Of a DNA stretch of 64,000 nucleotides, positions 11,186 through 20,901 are shown one piece after another (within the stretch, counting starts at the first letter, position 1; each line of letters starts with the position of its first letter). A program made the translations under genes and the position numbers. A model generated the notes under the pieces. It was given only the letters and a program-made list of their open reading frames with translations, was not told the origin of the DNA and did no database searches. Source of the stretch: Mesorhizobium qingshengii (GTDB lineage Bacteria > Pseudomonadota > Alphaproteobacteria > Rhizobiales > Rhizobiaceae); the NCBI RefSeq assembly GCF_900103325.1, contig NZ_FMXM01000007.1, positions 124,001 through 188,000 of the forward strand. The letters are read 5' to 3'.

Positions 11186-12002
11186 CGACACCGCGATCGA
11201 CTGGCTGGCCGGCATTCTGGCAGAGGCAGCCCAGACCGAGATCATGCCGCGCTTTCGCCGGCTGGGCGACGGCGATATCAGGCAGAAGACATCCGCCGCC
11301 GACCTGGTGACGGAGGCTGACGTCAATGCCGAGCGGCTCATCACCGCCAGGCTGCGCGGGCGCTATCCCTCGGCCATGGTCGTCGGTGAGGAAGCCTGTT
11401 CCGACAATCCGGCGCTTCTCGACGGCCTGGGCGATGCCGATCTGGCTTTCGTCATCGATCCGGTGGATGGCACCTTCAACTTCGCTTCGGGTGTGCCGCT
11501 TTTCGGCGTCATGCTGGCCGTCGTGGTCAAGGGTGAGACCGTTGCCGGCATCATTCATGACCCCGTCGGCAAGGACTGGCTGATCGGCGCCAGGGGCGCC
11601 GGCAGCCATATCAGGCATGCGCATGGCAGTCTGGAGAAGGTGTGCGTCACGGCACCCGCGCCGCTCTCGGAAATGACCGGCTCTGTCTCCTGGCAATACA
11701 TGCCCGAACCGGAACGGTCACGGCTGGCCCGCAACCAGACGAAGATCCTGTCGCAATTCGCCTATCGCTGCGCGGCGCATGAATACCGCCTGCTGGCCAG
11801 CGGCCATGCCCACTTCGTCGTCTACAACAAGCTGATGCCGTGGGATCATCTGGCCGGCGTGCTGATCCATGCCGAGGCCGGCGGATACGCGGCGCGCTTC
11901 GACGGCAGCCCCTATCTGCCGTCGCATCTCGGCGGCGGTCTGCTGGTCGCACCCGACAGGCAAAGCTGGCAGGACCTGCGCCGCGAACTCTGGGCACAAT
12001 AG
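11175..12002 (+). CDS. Inositol monophosphatase family protein
   Basis: 275 residues with the metal-dependent phosphatase motifs of the IMPase superfamily: GEEACSDN (first metal ligands), DPVDGTFNF (metal site and phosphate contact) and [17 protein letters not shown] (third metal ligand). Substrates in the family include inositol-1-phosphate, histidinol phosphate and PAP, and cannot be told apart here. ATG at 11175 is chosen because it overlaps the ttcA stop by only 11 bases; ATG at 11142 is an alternative that adds 11 residues. Confidence 0.85.
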   Translation: MIFDDTAIDWLAGILAEAAQTEIMPRFRRLGDGDIRQKTSAADLVTEADVNAERLITARLRGRYPSAMVVGEEACSDNPALLDGLGDADLAFVIDPVDGTFNFASGVPLFGVMLAVVVKGETVAGIIHDPVGKDWLIGARGAGSHIRHAHGSLEKVCVTAPAPLSEMTGSVSWQYMPEPERSRLARNQTKILSQFAYRCAAHEYRLLASGHAHFVVYNKLMPWDHLAGVLIHAEAGGYAARFDGSPYLPSHLGGGLLVAPDRQSWQDLRRELWAQ

Positions 12003-12058
12003 GATCAATTCGTGCGCCAGCGCTTAAATCGCCGGGCTGTATGCCGAAAAACAATAGT

Positions 12059-13327
12059 CTAATGCACGTCCGGCAGGTGCCCTGAAACGGGCGGGTTGTG
12101 CGGCTGGAACATCTTGCCGCGCTCGGCGATGAAGATCATCAGCAGCGCCGCGACCGAGACGCTGCAGAAGCCGGCGGCCAGCGGCGTCACCGTGCCGTTG
12201 AAGGCCTGACCGATCAGCGTGCCGAGAATGCCGCCGAGAAAGGTCTGCATGAAACCGAGGATGGATGACGCCGTGCCGGCCAGTTGGCCGAGCGGTTCCA
12301 TGGCCAACGCGTTGAAATTGGCGCCGAGCGCACCGAACGGAAGCATGGCGCCGGCAAAGAAGGTGATGAACAGCCAGAGCGGCATCTTCATTTCGATCGA
12401 AACGACCAGCCAGGCCAGGCTGATGACCAGAAACAGCAGCAGCGCGCTCTGCGACAGGCGCCGCATGCCGATACGGCCAACCAGCCGAGAGTTCAGATAG
12501 TTGGAGAAAGCAAGAACGCCCGCGACCCCGGCGAAGATGACCGGAAACATCTCACCGACATTGAATATGTCGACGTAGATCTGCTGCGCCGAGGCGATGA
12601 AGCCGAACATGGCGCCGAAAATGAAGGTGCTGGCGAAGGCATAGCAGATCGCGATGCGGTTGGTGAGCACGATGCGAAACCCGCCGACGATGGCGTTGAC
12701 GGTCAGCGGCCGGCGATATTCGGGATGCAGCGTTTCGGGCAGGCGCAGCAGCGACCACGCCGACACGATCAGGGCACCGGCGGCCATGGTGACGAAGATC
12801 CAGTGCCAGGTCGCGAACAGCATGATGAACTGGCCGATCCCCGGCGCCACGACCGGAATGGCCATGAACACCATGAAGATCAGCGACATCACCTCGGCCA
12901 TGCGCCGGCCGTCAAATGTGTCGCGCACGATCGAGACGGCGATGACGCGTGTGGCGGCTGCGCCGATGCCCTGCACGGCCCGGCACAAGAGAAGTGTTTC
13001 AAAGCTTGGCGCAATGGCGGCCGCGGCAGCCGCCGCCACGTAAATGATCAGCCCGGCGACAAGCGGTGCGCGACGGCCGAAACGGTCCGACACCGGCCCA
13101 AAGAACAGCTGGCCGCCGCCGAAGCCGAGAATGTAGGCGGTGACCACATACTGCCTGTGGTTTTCATTCTCGACGCCGAGCGAGGCGCCGATCTGCTGCA
13201 GGGCCGGCAACATGATGTCGATGGCCAGCGAATTCAGCGCCATCAGCGCCGCGCACAGCGCGATGAATTCCCAGCGCGGAATGGGCAGTTTGCTTGCCGA
13301 TTGCGGCGCTGCTGTTGGCTGGTCCAC
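12059..13327 (-). CDS. Bcr/CflA family multidrug efflux MFS transporter
   Basis: A 422-residue inner-membrane protein with about twelve hydrophobic segments. The first segment contains LNSLAIDIMLPALQQIG, characteristic of the Bcr/CflA drug:proton antiporters, and the loop 2-3 signature appears as GPVSDRFGRRAPLVAGL. Relatives export bicyclomycin, chloramphenicol, sulfonamides or cysteine. The gene follows grxD on the same strand, but a GC-rich hairpin before its start suggests a separate transcript. The substrate is unknown. Confidence 0.9.
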   Translation of the reverse strand: MDQPTAAPQSASKLPIPRWEFIALCAALMALNSLAIDIMLPALQQIGASLGVENENHRQYVVTAYILGFGGGQLFFGPVSDRFGRRAPLVAGLIIYVAAAAAAAIAPSFETLLLCRAVQGIGAAATRVIAVSIVRDTFDGRRMAEVMSLIFMVFMAIPVVAPGIGQFIMLFATWHWIFVTMAAGALIVSAWSLLRLPETLHPEYRRPLTVNAIVGGFRIVLTNRIAICYAFASTFIFGAMFGFIASAQQIYVDIFNVGEMFPVIFAGVAGVLAFSNYLNSRLVGRIGMRRLSQSALLLFLVISLAWLVVSIEMKMPLWLFITFFAGAMLPFGALGANFNALAMEPLGQLAGTASSILGFMQTFLGGILGTLIGQAFNGTVTPLAAGFCSVSVAALLMIFIAERGKMFQPHNPPVSGHLPDVH

Positions 13328-13342
13328 GGCAAGTCCGATCTC

Positions 13343-13372
13343 TCAAACGAAAACGCGCCGGCGGGCCGGCGC
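13343..13372 (-). terminator. GC-rich hairpin upstream of the MFS gene, terminator on minus strand
   Basis: GCGCCGGC (13355-13362) and GCCGGCGC (13365-13372) are perfect arms around GG. On the minus strand the stem is followed by GTTTTCGTTTG. It lies between grxD and the MFS gene and probably ends the grxD transcript. Confidence 0.55.
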
Positions 13373-13448
13373 ATTGGCTCGTCTTAGTCCCTACGTCAGG
13401 ACATAAAAATTGCCGAGGTGGGGCGGCCCCGACGCCTGGTGCACAACC

Positions 13449-13472
13449 CCGAAAATCGAATTCGATTTTCGG
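13449..13472. repeat. Perfect 24-base palindrome downstream of grxD
   Basis: The half CCGAAAATCGAA at 13449-13460 is followed directly by its exact reverse complement at 13461-13472, with an EcoRI site at the centre. It lies 23 bases beyond the grxD stop on the minus strand. No U tract follows on either strand, so it is not an ordinary terminator. It could be a protein-binding site, an mRNA-stabilising hairpin, or a copy of a dispersed palindromic repeat. Confidence 0.7.
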
Positions 13473-13495
13473 AGAGCATCATGCCCGAAGAAAAG

Positions 13496-13831
13496 TCAGG
13501 CGGCGCCTTTGACGCTGACACCCTTTTCGACGAGGAACGTCTGCAACTCGCCGGCCTGGAACATTTCGCGGACGATATCGCAGCCGCCGACGAATTCACC
13601 CTTGACGTAGAGCTGCGGGATTGTCGGCCAGTTGGAATATTCCTTGATGCCCTGGCGCAACTCGGCGGAGTCCAGGACGTTCACGCCCTTATAGTCGGCG
13701 CCGATATAGTCGAGAATCTGCACGACCTGGCCGGAAAATCCGCACTGCGGGAAACCGGGCGTGCCCTTCATGAAAAGGACGACGTCGTTGCCCTTCACTT
13801 CATTGTCGATGTAGTCGTTGATACCGCTCAT
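13496..13831 (-). CDS. grxD: Monothiol glutaredoxin, Grx4 family
   Basis: 111 residues from ATG at 13831, beginning [20 protein letters not shown]. The CGFS active site sits at residues 30-33 and the [19 protein letters not shown] block forms the glutathione site. CGFS glutaredoxins bind a glutathione-ligated 2Fe-2S cluster and pass it on, often as a heterodimer with BolA; the bolA gene is 177 bases upstream on the same strand. Longer upstream reading frame is unlikely to be translated because GGAT precedes this start and the extension has no similarity. Confidence 0.95.
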   Translation of the reverse strand: MSGINDYIDNEVKGNDVVLFMKGTPGFPQCGFSGQVVQILDYIGADYKGVNVLDSAELRQGIKEYSNWPTIPQLYVKGEFVGGCDIVREMFQAGELQTFLVEKGVSVKGAA

Positions 13832-14008
13832 GGACGATCCTTTCACGCCTGTGGGAGTCAGGCTCGAAGCATTTCCTTCAAATAAACCCATCGATTGCTC
13901 GAAACAAGACGTTAGCCGCGCCGTGGCCGAAATGGCGCAAAGGATGGGCTGTCTTGGGCCAAGCGGCCTGAGGCACAACCTGACCGTCTTTGCGTGCCGG
14001 GTAGGCCT

Positions 14009-14242
14009 TTAGTCCGGCACACTGGTCTGCAGCGCCAGCGCGTGCAGCACGCCGCCCATATTGCCCTTCAGCGCGTCATAGACCATCTGGTGCTGCTGAA
14101 CTCGGCTCTTGCCGCGAAAGCTCTCGGCCACCACCTCGGCAGCATAGTGGTCGCCGTCACCGGCCAGATCGCGGATCGTCACCTTGGCGTCCGGAATGCC
14201 GTCCTTGATCAGTTTTTCGATGTCGTGGGCATCCATTGCCAT
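14009..14242 (-). CDS. bolA: BolA family protein
   Basis: 77 residues beginning MAMDAHDIEKLIKDGIPDAK, with the BolA core DGDHYAAEVVAESFRGKSR and the conserved histidine region QQHQMVYDAL. BolA proteins partner with CGFS glutaredoxins to bind 2Fe-2S clusters and influence iron regulation; the neighbour grxD makes that role likely here. A second methionine at 14236 is an alternative start. Same strand as purL and grxD. Confidence 0.93.
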   Translation of the reverse strand: MAMDAHDIEKLIKDGIPDAKVTIRDLAGDGDHYAAEVVAESFRGKSRVQQHQMVYDALKGNMGGVLHALALQTSVPD

Positions 14243-14367
14243 GGCAAAATCCTGTTTCGAGCGGCCGGCCGGCGGCCATGCGATGTGACTCGCCAGAGCC
14301 TAGAGCCTTTCCGGTCCGGATTGAAGCTGTTCTGTCCTGCTACGGGCAAGACGGCATCAGAACGGCC

Positions 14368-14880
14368 CTAAGCCGGTGGGCTTGCTTCGTCCTCGGCAAC
14401 ATCCTCGCGCGTCGAGAAAGCGCGGCCGAGACTGAAGGCCAGCACATAGAGCGGAACGTTGATGACCAGGCTGACGATGGGGAGATAGCTGGTTATCTGC
14501 CAGAGCGGCGAGAAGAACGCCTGGCCATGGCCGTCGCAGACAAGCGAGGAGCCGTACTCCCACAGTCCCCCTATGACCGCCGCAACGGCAAAAAGCTTGA
14601 TGCAGGTGACAATATGGCTTGCTCGCGCAGTCTCCGGTGAAAGGCGGTCCCATAGTACCAGGCACAAGATCGGAACCGAATAGATGACGTTCTGCACGGC
14701 GAGCATCGGAATGGTGCCGTTGGCCGCGGCAAGAAACTCCGCGCGCGTCTCCAGCCGGGCGCAAACCTCGCTCGAGGTCGTCGACAGCAGGAAAAAAACG
14801 AACGGCCCGAGGAACCAGAAGAAGAACAGCGACGGCCAGAAAACGACTGCAAGCAGCGCCCGGGCAGCCAGTCTGGTCAA
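14368..14880 (-). CDS. Four-helix hypothetical membrane protein, coupled to purL
   Basis: I do not recognise the family. From a TTG at 14880 that overlaps the purL stop, the protein has 170 residues with four hydrophobic segments: roughly [55 protein letters not shown] and [17 protein letters not shown], and an acidic C-terminus. An ATG farther in (IPMLAVQ) would lose the first segment, so the TTG start is preferred. The reading frame extends upstream within purL, but there it is an antisense-free shadow of purL codons. Probably co-transcribed with purL. Confidence 0.55.
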   Translation of the reverse strand: MTRLAARALLAVVFWPSLFFFWFLGPFVFFLLSTTSSEVCARLETRAEFLAAANGTIPMLAVQNVIYSVPILCLVLWDRLSPETARASHIVTCIKLFAVAAVIGGLWEYGSSLVCDGHGQAFFSPLWQITSYLPIVSLVINVPLYVLAFSLGRAFSTREDVAEDEASPPA

Positions 14881-17108
14881 CTGGCCTGATCCATGAAACG
14901 GGGGAACCAGCCTTCGTGGACGGCGGTCAGTTCGCTGACCGGTATCGCCCGCGCCTCGCCGAGTTTCAGTGCGTTGCCGCCGGTCGAGCCGATCCACGGC
15001 GCGAAAATGCCGAGCTCGCTTTGCTGTTTGCGGATGGCATCCCATTCATCGCCATGCGGGTCGATCGACAGGGTCAGGAGATAGCGGCCCTGATCCTCGC
15101 CGAACCAGACCGGGATCGGATCGGTGCCGACAAGCCCGGGGACAGTCGCGCCGATGCCGGACGCCATCGCCATTTCGGCCAGAGCCACCGCGATTCCGCC
15201 GTCGGAAACGTCATGCGCCGACGTGACGATACCTGACGCAATCAAGGCACGCACATGGTCGCCGACGCGCTTTTCATGCTCGAGATCGACCGGCGGCGGC
15301 GGGCCATCGGTGCGGCCGTGGATGTCGCGCATATAGACCGACTGGCCGAGATGCGTTCCCCATGAGGCTGGAGCGCCCACCAGCAGGATCATCTGCCCTT
15401 CGGCGGCGAATCCGGTGCGCACCATCTTCGACCAGTCGGCGATCAGGCCGACGCCGCCGATCGTCGGTGTCGGCAGGATGCCCTGGCCGTTGGTTTCGTT
15501 GTAGAGCGAGACATTGCCGGAGACGATCGGGAAGCCGAGCGCACGGCAGGCGTCGCCAATGCCTTTCACCGCGCCGACCAGTTGACCCATGATCTCGGGC
15601 CGTTCCGGATTGCCGAAATTGAGGTTGTCGGTGGCGGCGAGCGGCAAGGCGCCCGTCGCGGTCAGGTTGCGCCAGCATTCGGCCACTGCCTGCTTGCCGC
15701 CCTCATAGGGATCGGCTTCGCAGTAGCGCGGCGTCACGTCGGAGGAGAAGGCGAGCGCCTTGGTCGCATGGCCATCGACGCGGACCACGCCGGCGTCACC
15801 GCCCGGAAGCTGCAGCGAATTGCCCTGGATCAGCGTATCATATTGCTCCCACACCCAGCGGCGCGACGACAGATCCGGTCCGCCGAGCAGCTTCAGCAGC
15901 GCATCGGCAACATCGGCCTGCGGAATGTCGTTGGCCGCAAGCGGCGCCGGCTTCTTGGGCTCGACCCAGGGCCTGTCGTATTCCGGTGCCTTGTCGCCAA
16001 GGTCCTTGATCGGCAGGTTGGCGACCTCGTCGCCCTGGTGCAGAACCCGGAAGCGCAGATCGTCGGTGGTCTTGCCGACGATGGCGAAGTCGAGGCCCCA
16101 TTTGTGGAAGATCGCCTCGGCTTCCTTTTCCTTCTCGGGGCGCAGCACCATCAGCATGCGCTCCTGGCTTTCCGACAGCATCATCTCATAGGCACTCATG
16201 CGCTCTTCGCGCACCGGCACCTTGTCGAGATCGAGCTCGATGCCGAGGTCGCCCTTGGCGCCCATTTCGACCGCCGAGCAGGTGAGGCCGGCCGCGCCCA
16301 TGTCCTGGATGGCGATGACCGCGCCCGAGGCCATCAGTTCGAGGCACGCTTCCAGCAGGCACTTTTCGGTGAAGGGATCGCCGACCTGCACGGTGGGGCG
16401 CTTCTCGTCGATCTTGTCGTCGAATTCAGCCGAGGCCATGGTGGCGCCGCCGACGCCGTCGCGGCCCGTCTTGGCGCCGAGATAAACGACCGGCAGACCA
16501 ACGCCCTTGGCTTCCGACAGGAAGATCGCATCGGTCTTGGCAAGGCCCGCGGCAAAAGCATTGACCAGGATGTTGCCGTTGTAGCGGGCGTCGAAATTGA
16601 CCTCGCCGCCGACCGTAGGCACGCCGAAGGCGTTGCCGTAGCCGCCGATTCCGGAAACTACGCCCGAGACGAGATGCCTGGTCTTGGGGTGGTCAGGAGC
16701 GCCAAAACGTAGCGCATTCATCGCCGCGATCGGCCGTGCGCCCATGGTGAAGACGTCGCGCAATATGCCGCCGACGCCGGTCGCCGCACCTTGGTAAGGC
16801 TCGATGTAGGACGGGTGATTGTGGCTCTCCATCTTGAAGACGACGCAGTCGCCGTCACCGATGTCGACCACGCCGGCATTCTCGCCCGGACCCTGGATGA
16901 CCTGTGGGCCTGTGGTCGGCAAAGTACGCAGCCACTTCTTCGAGGATTTGTATGAGCAATGCTCATTCCACATCGCCGAGAAGATGCCGAGTTCGGTGAA
17001 GCTCGGCTCGCGGCCGACGAGATCGAGGATGCGCTGATACTCGTCGGGCTTCAGCCCGTGCGCGGCGATGAGTTCGGGGGTGATCGGCACGGAATTGGAA
17101 ATGGTCAT
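14877..17108 (-). CDS. purL: Phosphoribosylformylglycinamidine synthase subunit PurL
   Basis: Converts FGAR to FGAM with ATP and ammonia in purine synthesis, in complex with PurS and PurQ. At 743 residues it is the small type of PurL that needs the two separate subunits, both encoded 3.8 kb away (purQ, purS). The start [20 protein letters not shown] and blocks such as [37 protein letters not shown] (split here: MESHNHPS then [12 protein letters not shown]) and [10 protein letters not shown] support the call. The stop overlaps a TTG start of a membrane protein gene. Confidence 0.97.
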   Translation of the reverse strand: MTISNSVPITPELIAAHGLKPDEYQRILDLVGREPSFTELGIFSAMWNEHCSYKSSKKWLRTLPTTGPQVIQGPGENAGVVDIGDGDCVVFKMESHNHPSYIEPYQGAATGVGGILRDVFTMGARPIAAMNALRFGAPDHPKTRHLVSGVVSGIGGYGNAFGVPTVGGEVNFDARYNGNILVNAFAAGLAKTDAIFLSEAKGVGLPVVYLGAKTGRDGVGGATMASAEFDDKIDEKRPTVQVGDPFTEKCLLEACLELMASGAVIAIQDMGAAGLTCSAVEMGAKGDLGIELDLDKVPVREERMSAYEMMLSESQERMLMVLRPEKEKEAEAIFHKWGLDFAIVGKTTDDLRFRVLHQGDEVANLPIKDLGDKAPEYDRPWVEPKKPAPLAANDIPQADVADALLKLLGGPDLSSRRWVWEQYDTLIQGNSLQLPGGDAGVVRVDGHATKALAFSSDVTPRYCEADPYEGGKQAVAECWRNLTATGALPLAATDNLNFGNPERPEIMGQLVGAVKGIGDACRALGFPIVSGNVSLYNETNGQGILPTPTIGGVGLIADWSKMVRTGFAAEGQMILLVGAPASWGTHLGQSVYMRDIHGRTDGPPPPVDLEHEKRVGDHVRALIASGIVTSAHDVSDGGIAVALAEMAMASGIGATVPGLVGTDPIPVWFGEDQGRYLLTLSIDPHGDEWDAIRKQQSELGIFAPWIGSTGGNALKLGEARAIPVSELTAVHEGWFPRFMDQAS

Positions 17109-17270
17109 GGGTGGCGATTTTTATCCGGGGCGTTGGGATTTGAGTCCCGTCTTATCGCAAGCTTTGAGCCCGATACACCCATGGATTGACGAAAAACGCA
17201 GGAAAGCCGGACAAAGCCACTGGGCAGTCCTCGGCAGCGGCGATCCCGCGCGTGCGAGGCTCTTTGGGGT

Positions 17271-18689
17271 TCAGGAGAAGCTGTCGTAGCCGGCGCGGCC
17301 CTCGTCGAGAAGCCGCCGGATGACAGCAACGCCTTCGGCGATGTCCTTGCGTTGTCTTGGCTGCGAAATGCCGAAGCGGACGCCATGGAAAACCTGCTCG
17401 GAGCGACCCGCCCTGAACTCGTCCTCGTCGTCGAGCAGCACGCCATGTTCGAGGCAGGCGTTCTTGAATGTACCGGAAAGCCACGGATCAGGCAGGGTGA
17501 GCCAGACAAAAGGCACCTTGTCGTGCGCCTTGAACTCAAATCCGGCCAAAGTCTCGCGTACGATCGCGATGCGGGCGGCGATTTCGGCGATGCTGCGCTT
17601 GCGTATCTCAGCGGCCTGGCCGGACAGCACCAGCCGGGCATTCACCTCCGCCAGGAGGAAAGGCATGCCGCCTGTCATCATCTTGTGGGCGACGCGGATG
17701 CGATGGCGATAAGCGGGTGGGCAAGAGAGCCAGCCGCCGCGAATGCCGGCCGCCACCGATTTCGACAGGCCGCCGGCGACAATGGTGCGTTCGGGCGCAT
17801 ATTCGGCAAGCAGCGGCGTCGGGTCGTCGGTGAGGTCGCCGTAGAGGTCGTCTTCGATGAGGATGACATTGTACTCGCGCGCCACCCGGGCAATTGCCTC
17901 GCGGCGCGTGGCCGACAGCGTCACCAGCGTCGGATTCTTGGCCGTCGGCATCAGGAAGATCATTTTCGGATGTTTTTGCGCACAGACGCGCTCGAAATCG
18001 GCCGGGTCGAGGCCTTCGTCGTCCGATGCCACCAGTGCGGTGCGCCGGCCGATCAGGCCGGCGCTACGCGAAATCTGCGAATAGGTGAGGTGCTCGAAGG
18101 CAACATAATCGCCGGGCGTGGTCAAAGCTGCGATCGCCGCCATCACAGCGGCATGGGTGCCGAGCGTCGGAACGATGGTGTCGGCGGTTGGCCGGAAGGA
18201 GTTTCGCGACAACCAGCGGGCGCCGGCTTCGTACCAGCTGTCTGGAAAATCCCGCGTGTAGCTGGAAATCTCGTGCGGATGATCCTGTGCCGTGCGCGAC
18301 AGGACATCGGCGACAATGGCGCCCTGGCCGATGTCTGGCGCTGCCGTGCTGTCGAACCGCAACTTGTCTCTGGGGGCATCGATGTAACGCGTGCCTTCGG
18401 CGCTGGCGTCGGGAGCCAGCAAGTCCGGCGTCACACCTCCAGCGCGCTGGCCGAGCACATAGGTTCCACGCCCGACTTCGCCGCTTACCAGTCCGCGCTC
18501 GCGCAGCAATTGATAGGCACGGCCGACCGTGCCGACGGTGGTGCCGATGTCGTAGGCGAGATCGCGTTGCGGCGGCAGTTTTGCGCCGGCATCGATAACG
18601 CCCCGGTCGATGTCGGTTTCGATGGAATCCGCCAGGCGTTGATACAGCGGGCCGGAGCCGGCGGTGAGGTCTGGAAGCCAATTTGTCAT
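17271..18689 (-). CDS. MocR-type regulator (GntR HTH fused to PLP aminotransferase fold)
   Basis: 472 residues. The N-terminal winged helix (about residues 12-80) includes YDIGTTVGTVGRAYQLLRE and EVGRGTYVLG. The rest is a fold-type I aminotransferase domain with the PLP lysine in GGLSKSVAAGIRGG and a DDLYGDL block. MocR proteins are PLP-responsive activators or repressors, often of divergent genes. Two palindromes lie in its promoter, one over its own start codon. The divergent neighbour is a DUF1127 gene. The regulated pathway is not evident; PdxR or GabR roles are possible but unproven. Confidence 0.9.
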   Translation of the reverse strand: MTNWLPDLTAGSGPLYQRLADSIETDIDRGVIDAGAKLPPQRDLAYDIGTTVGTVGRAYQLLRERGLVSGEVGRGTYVLGQRAGGVTPDLLAPDASAEGTRYIDAPRDKLRFDSTAAPDIGQGAIVADVLSRTAQDHPHEISSYTRDFPDSWYEAGARWLSRNSFRPTADTIVPTLGTHAAVMAAIAALTTPGDYVAFEHLTYSQISRSAGLIGRRTALVASDDEGLDPADFERVCAQKHPKMIFLMPTAKNPTLVTLSATRREAIARVAREYNVILIEDDLYGDLTDDPTPLLAEYAPERTIVAGGLSKSVAAGIRGGWLSCPPAYRHRIRVAHKMMTGGMPFLLAEVNARLVLSGQAAEIRKRSIAEIAARIAIVRETLAGFEFKAHDKVPFVWLTLPDPWLSGTFKNACLEHGVLLDDEDEFRAGRSEQVFHGVRFGISQPRQRKDIAEGVAVIRRLLDEGRAGYDSFS

Positions 18690-18700
18690 GGTGACAATTT
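18680..18700. promoter_or_regulatory. Near-perfect inverted repeat across the MocR start codon
   Basis: AATTTGTCA (18680-18688) and TGACAATTT (18692-18700) are inverted arms with one mismatch around TGG. The minus-strand start codon (18687-18689) lies inside, so binding there would block expression of the regulator gene. Candidate autoregulatory operator. Confidence 0.4.
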
Positions 18701-18713
18701 TCTATATTGCACC

Positions 18714-18735
18714 GATATGTGAGTCAATACATATC
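18714..18735. promoter_or_regulatory. Perfect palindrome in the MocR/DUF1127 intergenic region
   Basis: GATATGT (18714-18720) and ACATATC (18729-18735) are perfect 7-base arms with an 8-base spacer, placed between the divergent MocR and DUF1127 genes. This is the expected place and form for a regulator operator; binding is inferred. Confidence 0.5.
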
Positions 18736-18781
18736 AGCGACATGAAAAAAGGGTACAATTAAGAGTTCTGGTGGAAAGAAA

Positions 18782-19033
18782 ATGAATACAATCGCGACAA
18801 TCCCTCATTCAAGGGCCGAGTTACCATGTCAACCGGCACGCCCATCGGGCCGGCGCGGCTTTGTCAGCCGTCTGGTGCGCGTGGTCGGCTCGCTGGCGAG
18901 ATGGATCGACAATGTGCTGGAGCACCGGCGCAGCCGGCTGGCATTGCTGGAAATGACCGACGATCAGCTCAAGGATATCGGCATCTCGCGCTGCGATGCC
19001 CATCACGAGGGGCTCAAGCCTTTCTGGGACTAG
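18782..19033 (+). CDS. DUF1127 domain protein
   Basis: 83 residues. The C-terminal half carries the DUF1127 pattern LLEMTDDQLKDIGISRCDA, a short amphipathic, Arg-rich motif found in many small rhizobial proteins linked to RNA turnover, phosphate or stress responses. The N-terminal half is basic (SGRRGFVSRLVRVVGSLARW). It is divergent from the MocR gene and shares its palindromic promoter region. Two further DUF1127 genes lie in this window. Confidence 0.8.
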   Translation: MNTIATIPHSRAELPCQPARPSGRRGFVSRLVRVVGSLARWIDNVLEHRRSRLALLEMTDDQLKDIGISRCDAHHEGLKPFWD

Positions 19034-19097
19034 CGCCAACGGGCTTCGAAAAACCATCGCCAAGAACGAAAGCCATGATCTCGAACCGGAACATCAG

Positions 19098-19742
19098 CTA
19101 ACGATTGCCGCCCGGCGCCCGCAATCGTGAAACGCTGTGGTCCGCAAGGACTGCGATGATGCACAGCACGAGAAAAAGCCCGGTGATGGCAAGCGCCGAG
19201 ACGGCGACGCTGGCTGGGCCGTTCTTGGCGACATCGAGGAAGGGGTAGGGCACCTCGCCGGCAAGCGGCGCCCGCGTCAGCGCATAGACCAGATAGGCCA
19301 CGGGATAAAGCATCCACCAGGAGATGTCGCTCCAACGTGTCCTGCCGTCGGCGCCTGATGTCAGCCACCACAGAACGAACAGCACCGGCGTCACATAATG
19401 CAGTAGCACATCGCAGAGCAGGAACAGCCCCTGCGGCTGCCAGAGCTGTGCCAGAACCGTCGCATAGACGATGAAGACCAAAGCAATCGAAACCGCGACA
19501 CCCGCCCGCATGCGTGGCCCGGCGAAGGCCGGCAGCCAGGCATAGCCGGTGGGCGACAACAGCGATGTGTGCACCAAGACCGCGCCGATGTTGGTCAGGA
19601 TGGTGAAGAAGCTGAACAGGAAGACGATCGAGCCGAGCAGGCTGCGGCCGGCTTCCATCGATGCTGGAATGGTGATGCAGAACTGCAGGACGAGCCCGGC
19701 CAGGCCTATAACCAGACCCGCCTGCTGCAGAAAGCGACCCAT
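19098..19742 (-). CDS. Pr6Pr family membrane protein
   Basis: 214 residues from ATG at 19742 (MGRFLQQAGLVIGLAGLVLQ) with about six hydrophobic segments. The FSFFTILTNIGAVLVH block, the DVLLHYVTPVLFVLWWL block and the tryptophan-rich WWMLYPVAYLVYALTRA pattern are those of the Pr6Pr (FAR-17a/AIG1-like) family, which has no established bacterial function. It follows a lipoprotein gene with a 2-base gap and is the last gene of a small operon beginning with a GST gene. The open frame upstream of 19742 is a shadow of that gene. Confidence 0.75.
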   Translation of the reverse strand: MGRFLQQAGLVIGLAGLVLQFCITIPASMEAGRSLLGSIVFLFSFFTILTNIGAVLVHTSLLSPTGYAWLPAFAGPRMRAGVAVSIALVFIVYATVLAQLWQPQGLFLLCDVLLHYVTPVLFVLWWLTSGADGRTRWSDISWWMLYPVAYLVYALTRAPLAGEVPYPFLDVAKNGPASVAVSALAITGLFLVLCIIAVLADHSVSRLRAPGGNR

Positions 19743-19744
19743 GG

Positions 19745-20152
19745 CTAGGCGGCCGCGGCGCAGGCCGGGTTGCCGGCTTGCCAGCGCGCGATGTCCGAGC
19801 CGATGCGCGCGCCGAGCGGGTCGTTCATCAGCGGCCCGAACGCGTCGACGCGGCTTGAATTGCCTTGCGCCTGCACGACCAGCAATGGTTTGCCGCCATA
19901 GTGCTTGGCTGGCACCAGCAGGAAACGCGGCGTGCCGCTGAACGAGTTCAGTTCGTTGGCCATCTGGTATTGCTTGAAGGCCGGGTCCTTGCTGGCGATC
20001 CAGCATTTATGGGCTGATATCGCCACCTGTTCCATGGCCAGCAGCGACGCACTTTTGCTCGAGGGAACAGGCGCGCTCTTTGGGGGCGATTGGCAGGACG
20101 CCAAGGCAAAGCCCGCCGCGGCGACGAAGGCGATCGTCTTGCTCTTGATCAA
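19745..20152 (-). CDS. Small lipoprotein of unknown function
   Basis: 135 residues from a TTG that overlaps the GST stop by 4 bases (TTGA). The N-terminus MIKSKTIAFVAAAGFALASC ends in an LASC lipobox with the lipidated cysteine at residue 20. The mature part begins QSPPKSAPVP and includes two more cysteines (HKCWIAS, NPACAAAA). No named domain recognised. Context: second gene of a GST/lipoprotein/Pr6Pr operon downstream of purQ. Confidence 0.65.
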   Translation of the reverse strand: MIKSKTIAFVAAAGFALASCQSPPKSAPVPSSKSASLLAMEQVAISAHKCWIASKDPAFKQYQMANELNSFSGTPRFLLVPAKHYGGKPLLVVQAQGNSSRVDAFGPLMNDPLGARIGSDIARWQAGNPACAAAA

Positions 20153-20814
20153 GCGGCACCCATCTCAAGTTCGGACAGAAAGGTCTTCAAGCCGTCGGTC
20201 ATCTCGCCCCAGACGCGCGACAATGCCGGGTGTTGCAAGGCGATTTGTTCGTAAGCTTCGAATTTGGGATAGGCGTCGAGCAGGTCGTCGCGGCCCGTCA
20301 TCGCCCGGAAATTGTTGAAGATGAACCGTGTCGGCGTCAGCCAGGCATCGGCGAAGCAGATGTCGTTGCCGAGCGCGAAGGGGCCTTGCGCCATGCGCGC
20401 CTCGATTACCGCCAGTCCGTGGTGCAGGCGGACGAACTGGGCGTCGATCTCGACATTGTTTCGCTTCGATAGGAAATGAAGCTCGAAAAGCTTCATCGTC
20501 GGCGTGAGGACATCGAGGTCGGTGATACGGGCGAACATGCGCACCAGCGCGCGGTCCTTGGAATCGGGCGGCAGCAGTGCCGGCTCCGGAAACCGCTCCT
20601 CGAGATACTCGGCGATGACCACCGATTCGAGGATCGTTTCGCCAGAACCGGTGATCAGCACCGGAATCCGGTTCAGCGGCGAAATGGCGCGAAACTCTTC
20701 CGGGATCGGAAAGCCCGGCGGCGGCGCGATGATCTTGAGCGGAACGTCCTTGATGTAGGCCAGCGCCCGCACGATCGACGAATAGGGCGACAACGGCCGC
20801 GAATAGAGTTTCAT
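20149..20814 (-). CDS. Glutathione S-transferase family protein
   Basis: 221 residues from ATG at 20814, beginning MKLYSRPLSPYSSIVRALAY with a Ser-containing N-terminal active-site region. NRIPVLITGSGETILESVVIAEYLEERF, read in two parts (NRIPVLITGSGETI and LESVVIAEYLEERF), is the glutathione-binding cis-Pro/Glu-Ser block. A helical C-terminal domain follows. Substrate unknown. It starts 87 bases after purQ ends and is coupled to the lipoprotein gene, so it may lie on the purine transcript or have its own promoter. Confidence 0.85.
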   Translation of the reverse strand: MKLYSRPLSPYSSIVRALAYIKDVPLKIIAPPPGFPIPEEFRAISPLNRIPVLITGSGETILESVVIAEYLEERFPEPALLPPDSKDRALVRMFARITDLDVLTPTMKLFELHFLSKRNNVEIDAQFVRLHHGLAVIEARMAQGPFALGNDICFADAWLTPTRFIFNNFRAMTGRDDLLDAYPKFEAYEQIALQHPALSRVWGEMTDGLKTFLSELEMGAA

Positions 20815-20901
20815 GACCGTCTCTCTCCCCAATGAAGCGGACTTGCCCAATAAAATGGGCTGCAATGTCCGGCTGTTTTCAAGGCGTACGCCTCGACGAT
20901 G

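Noticed and set aside
13485..13885. Forward open frame opposite grxD starting [10 protein letters not shown]
   Set aside because: It is the exact antisense of the CGFS glutaredoxin gene, which has a clear family match.
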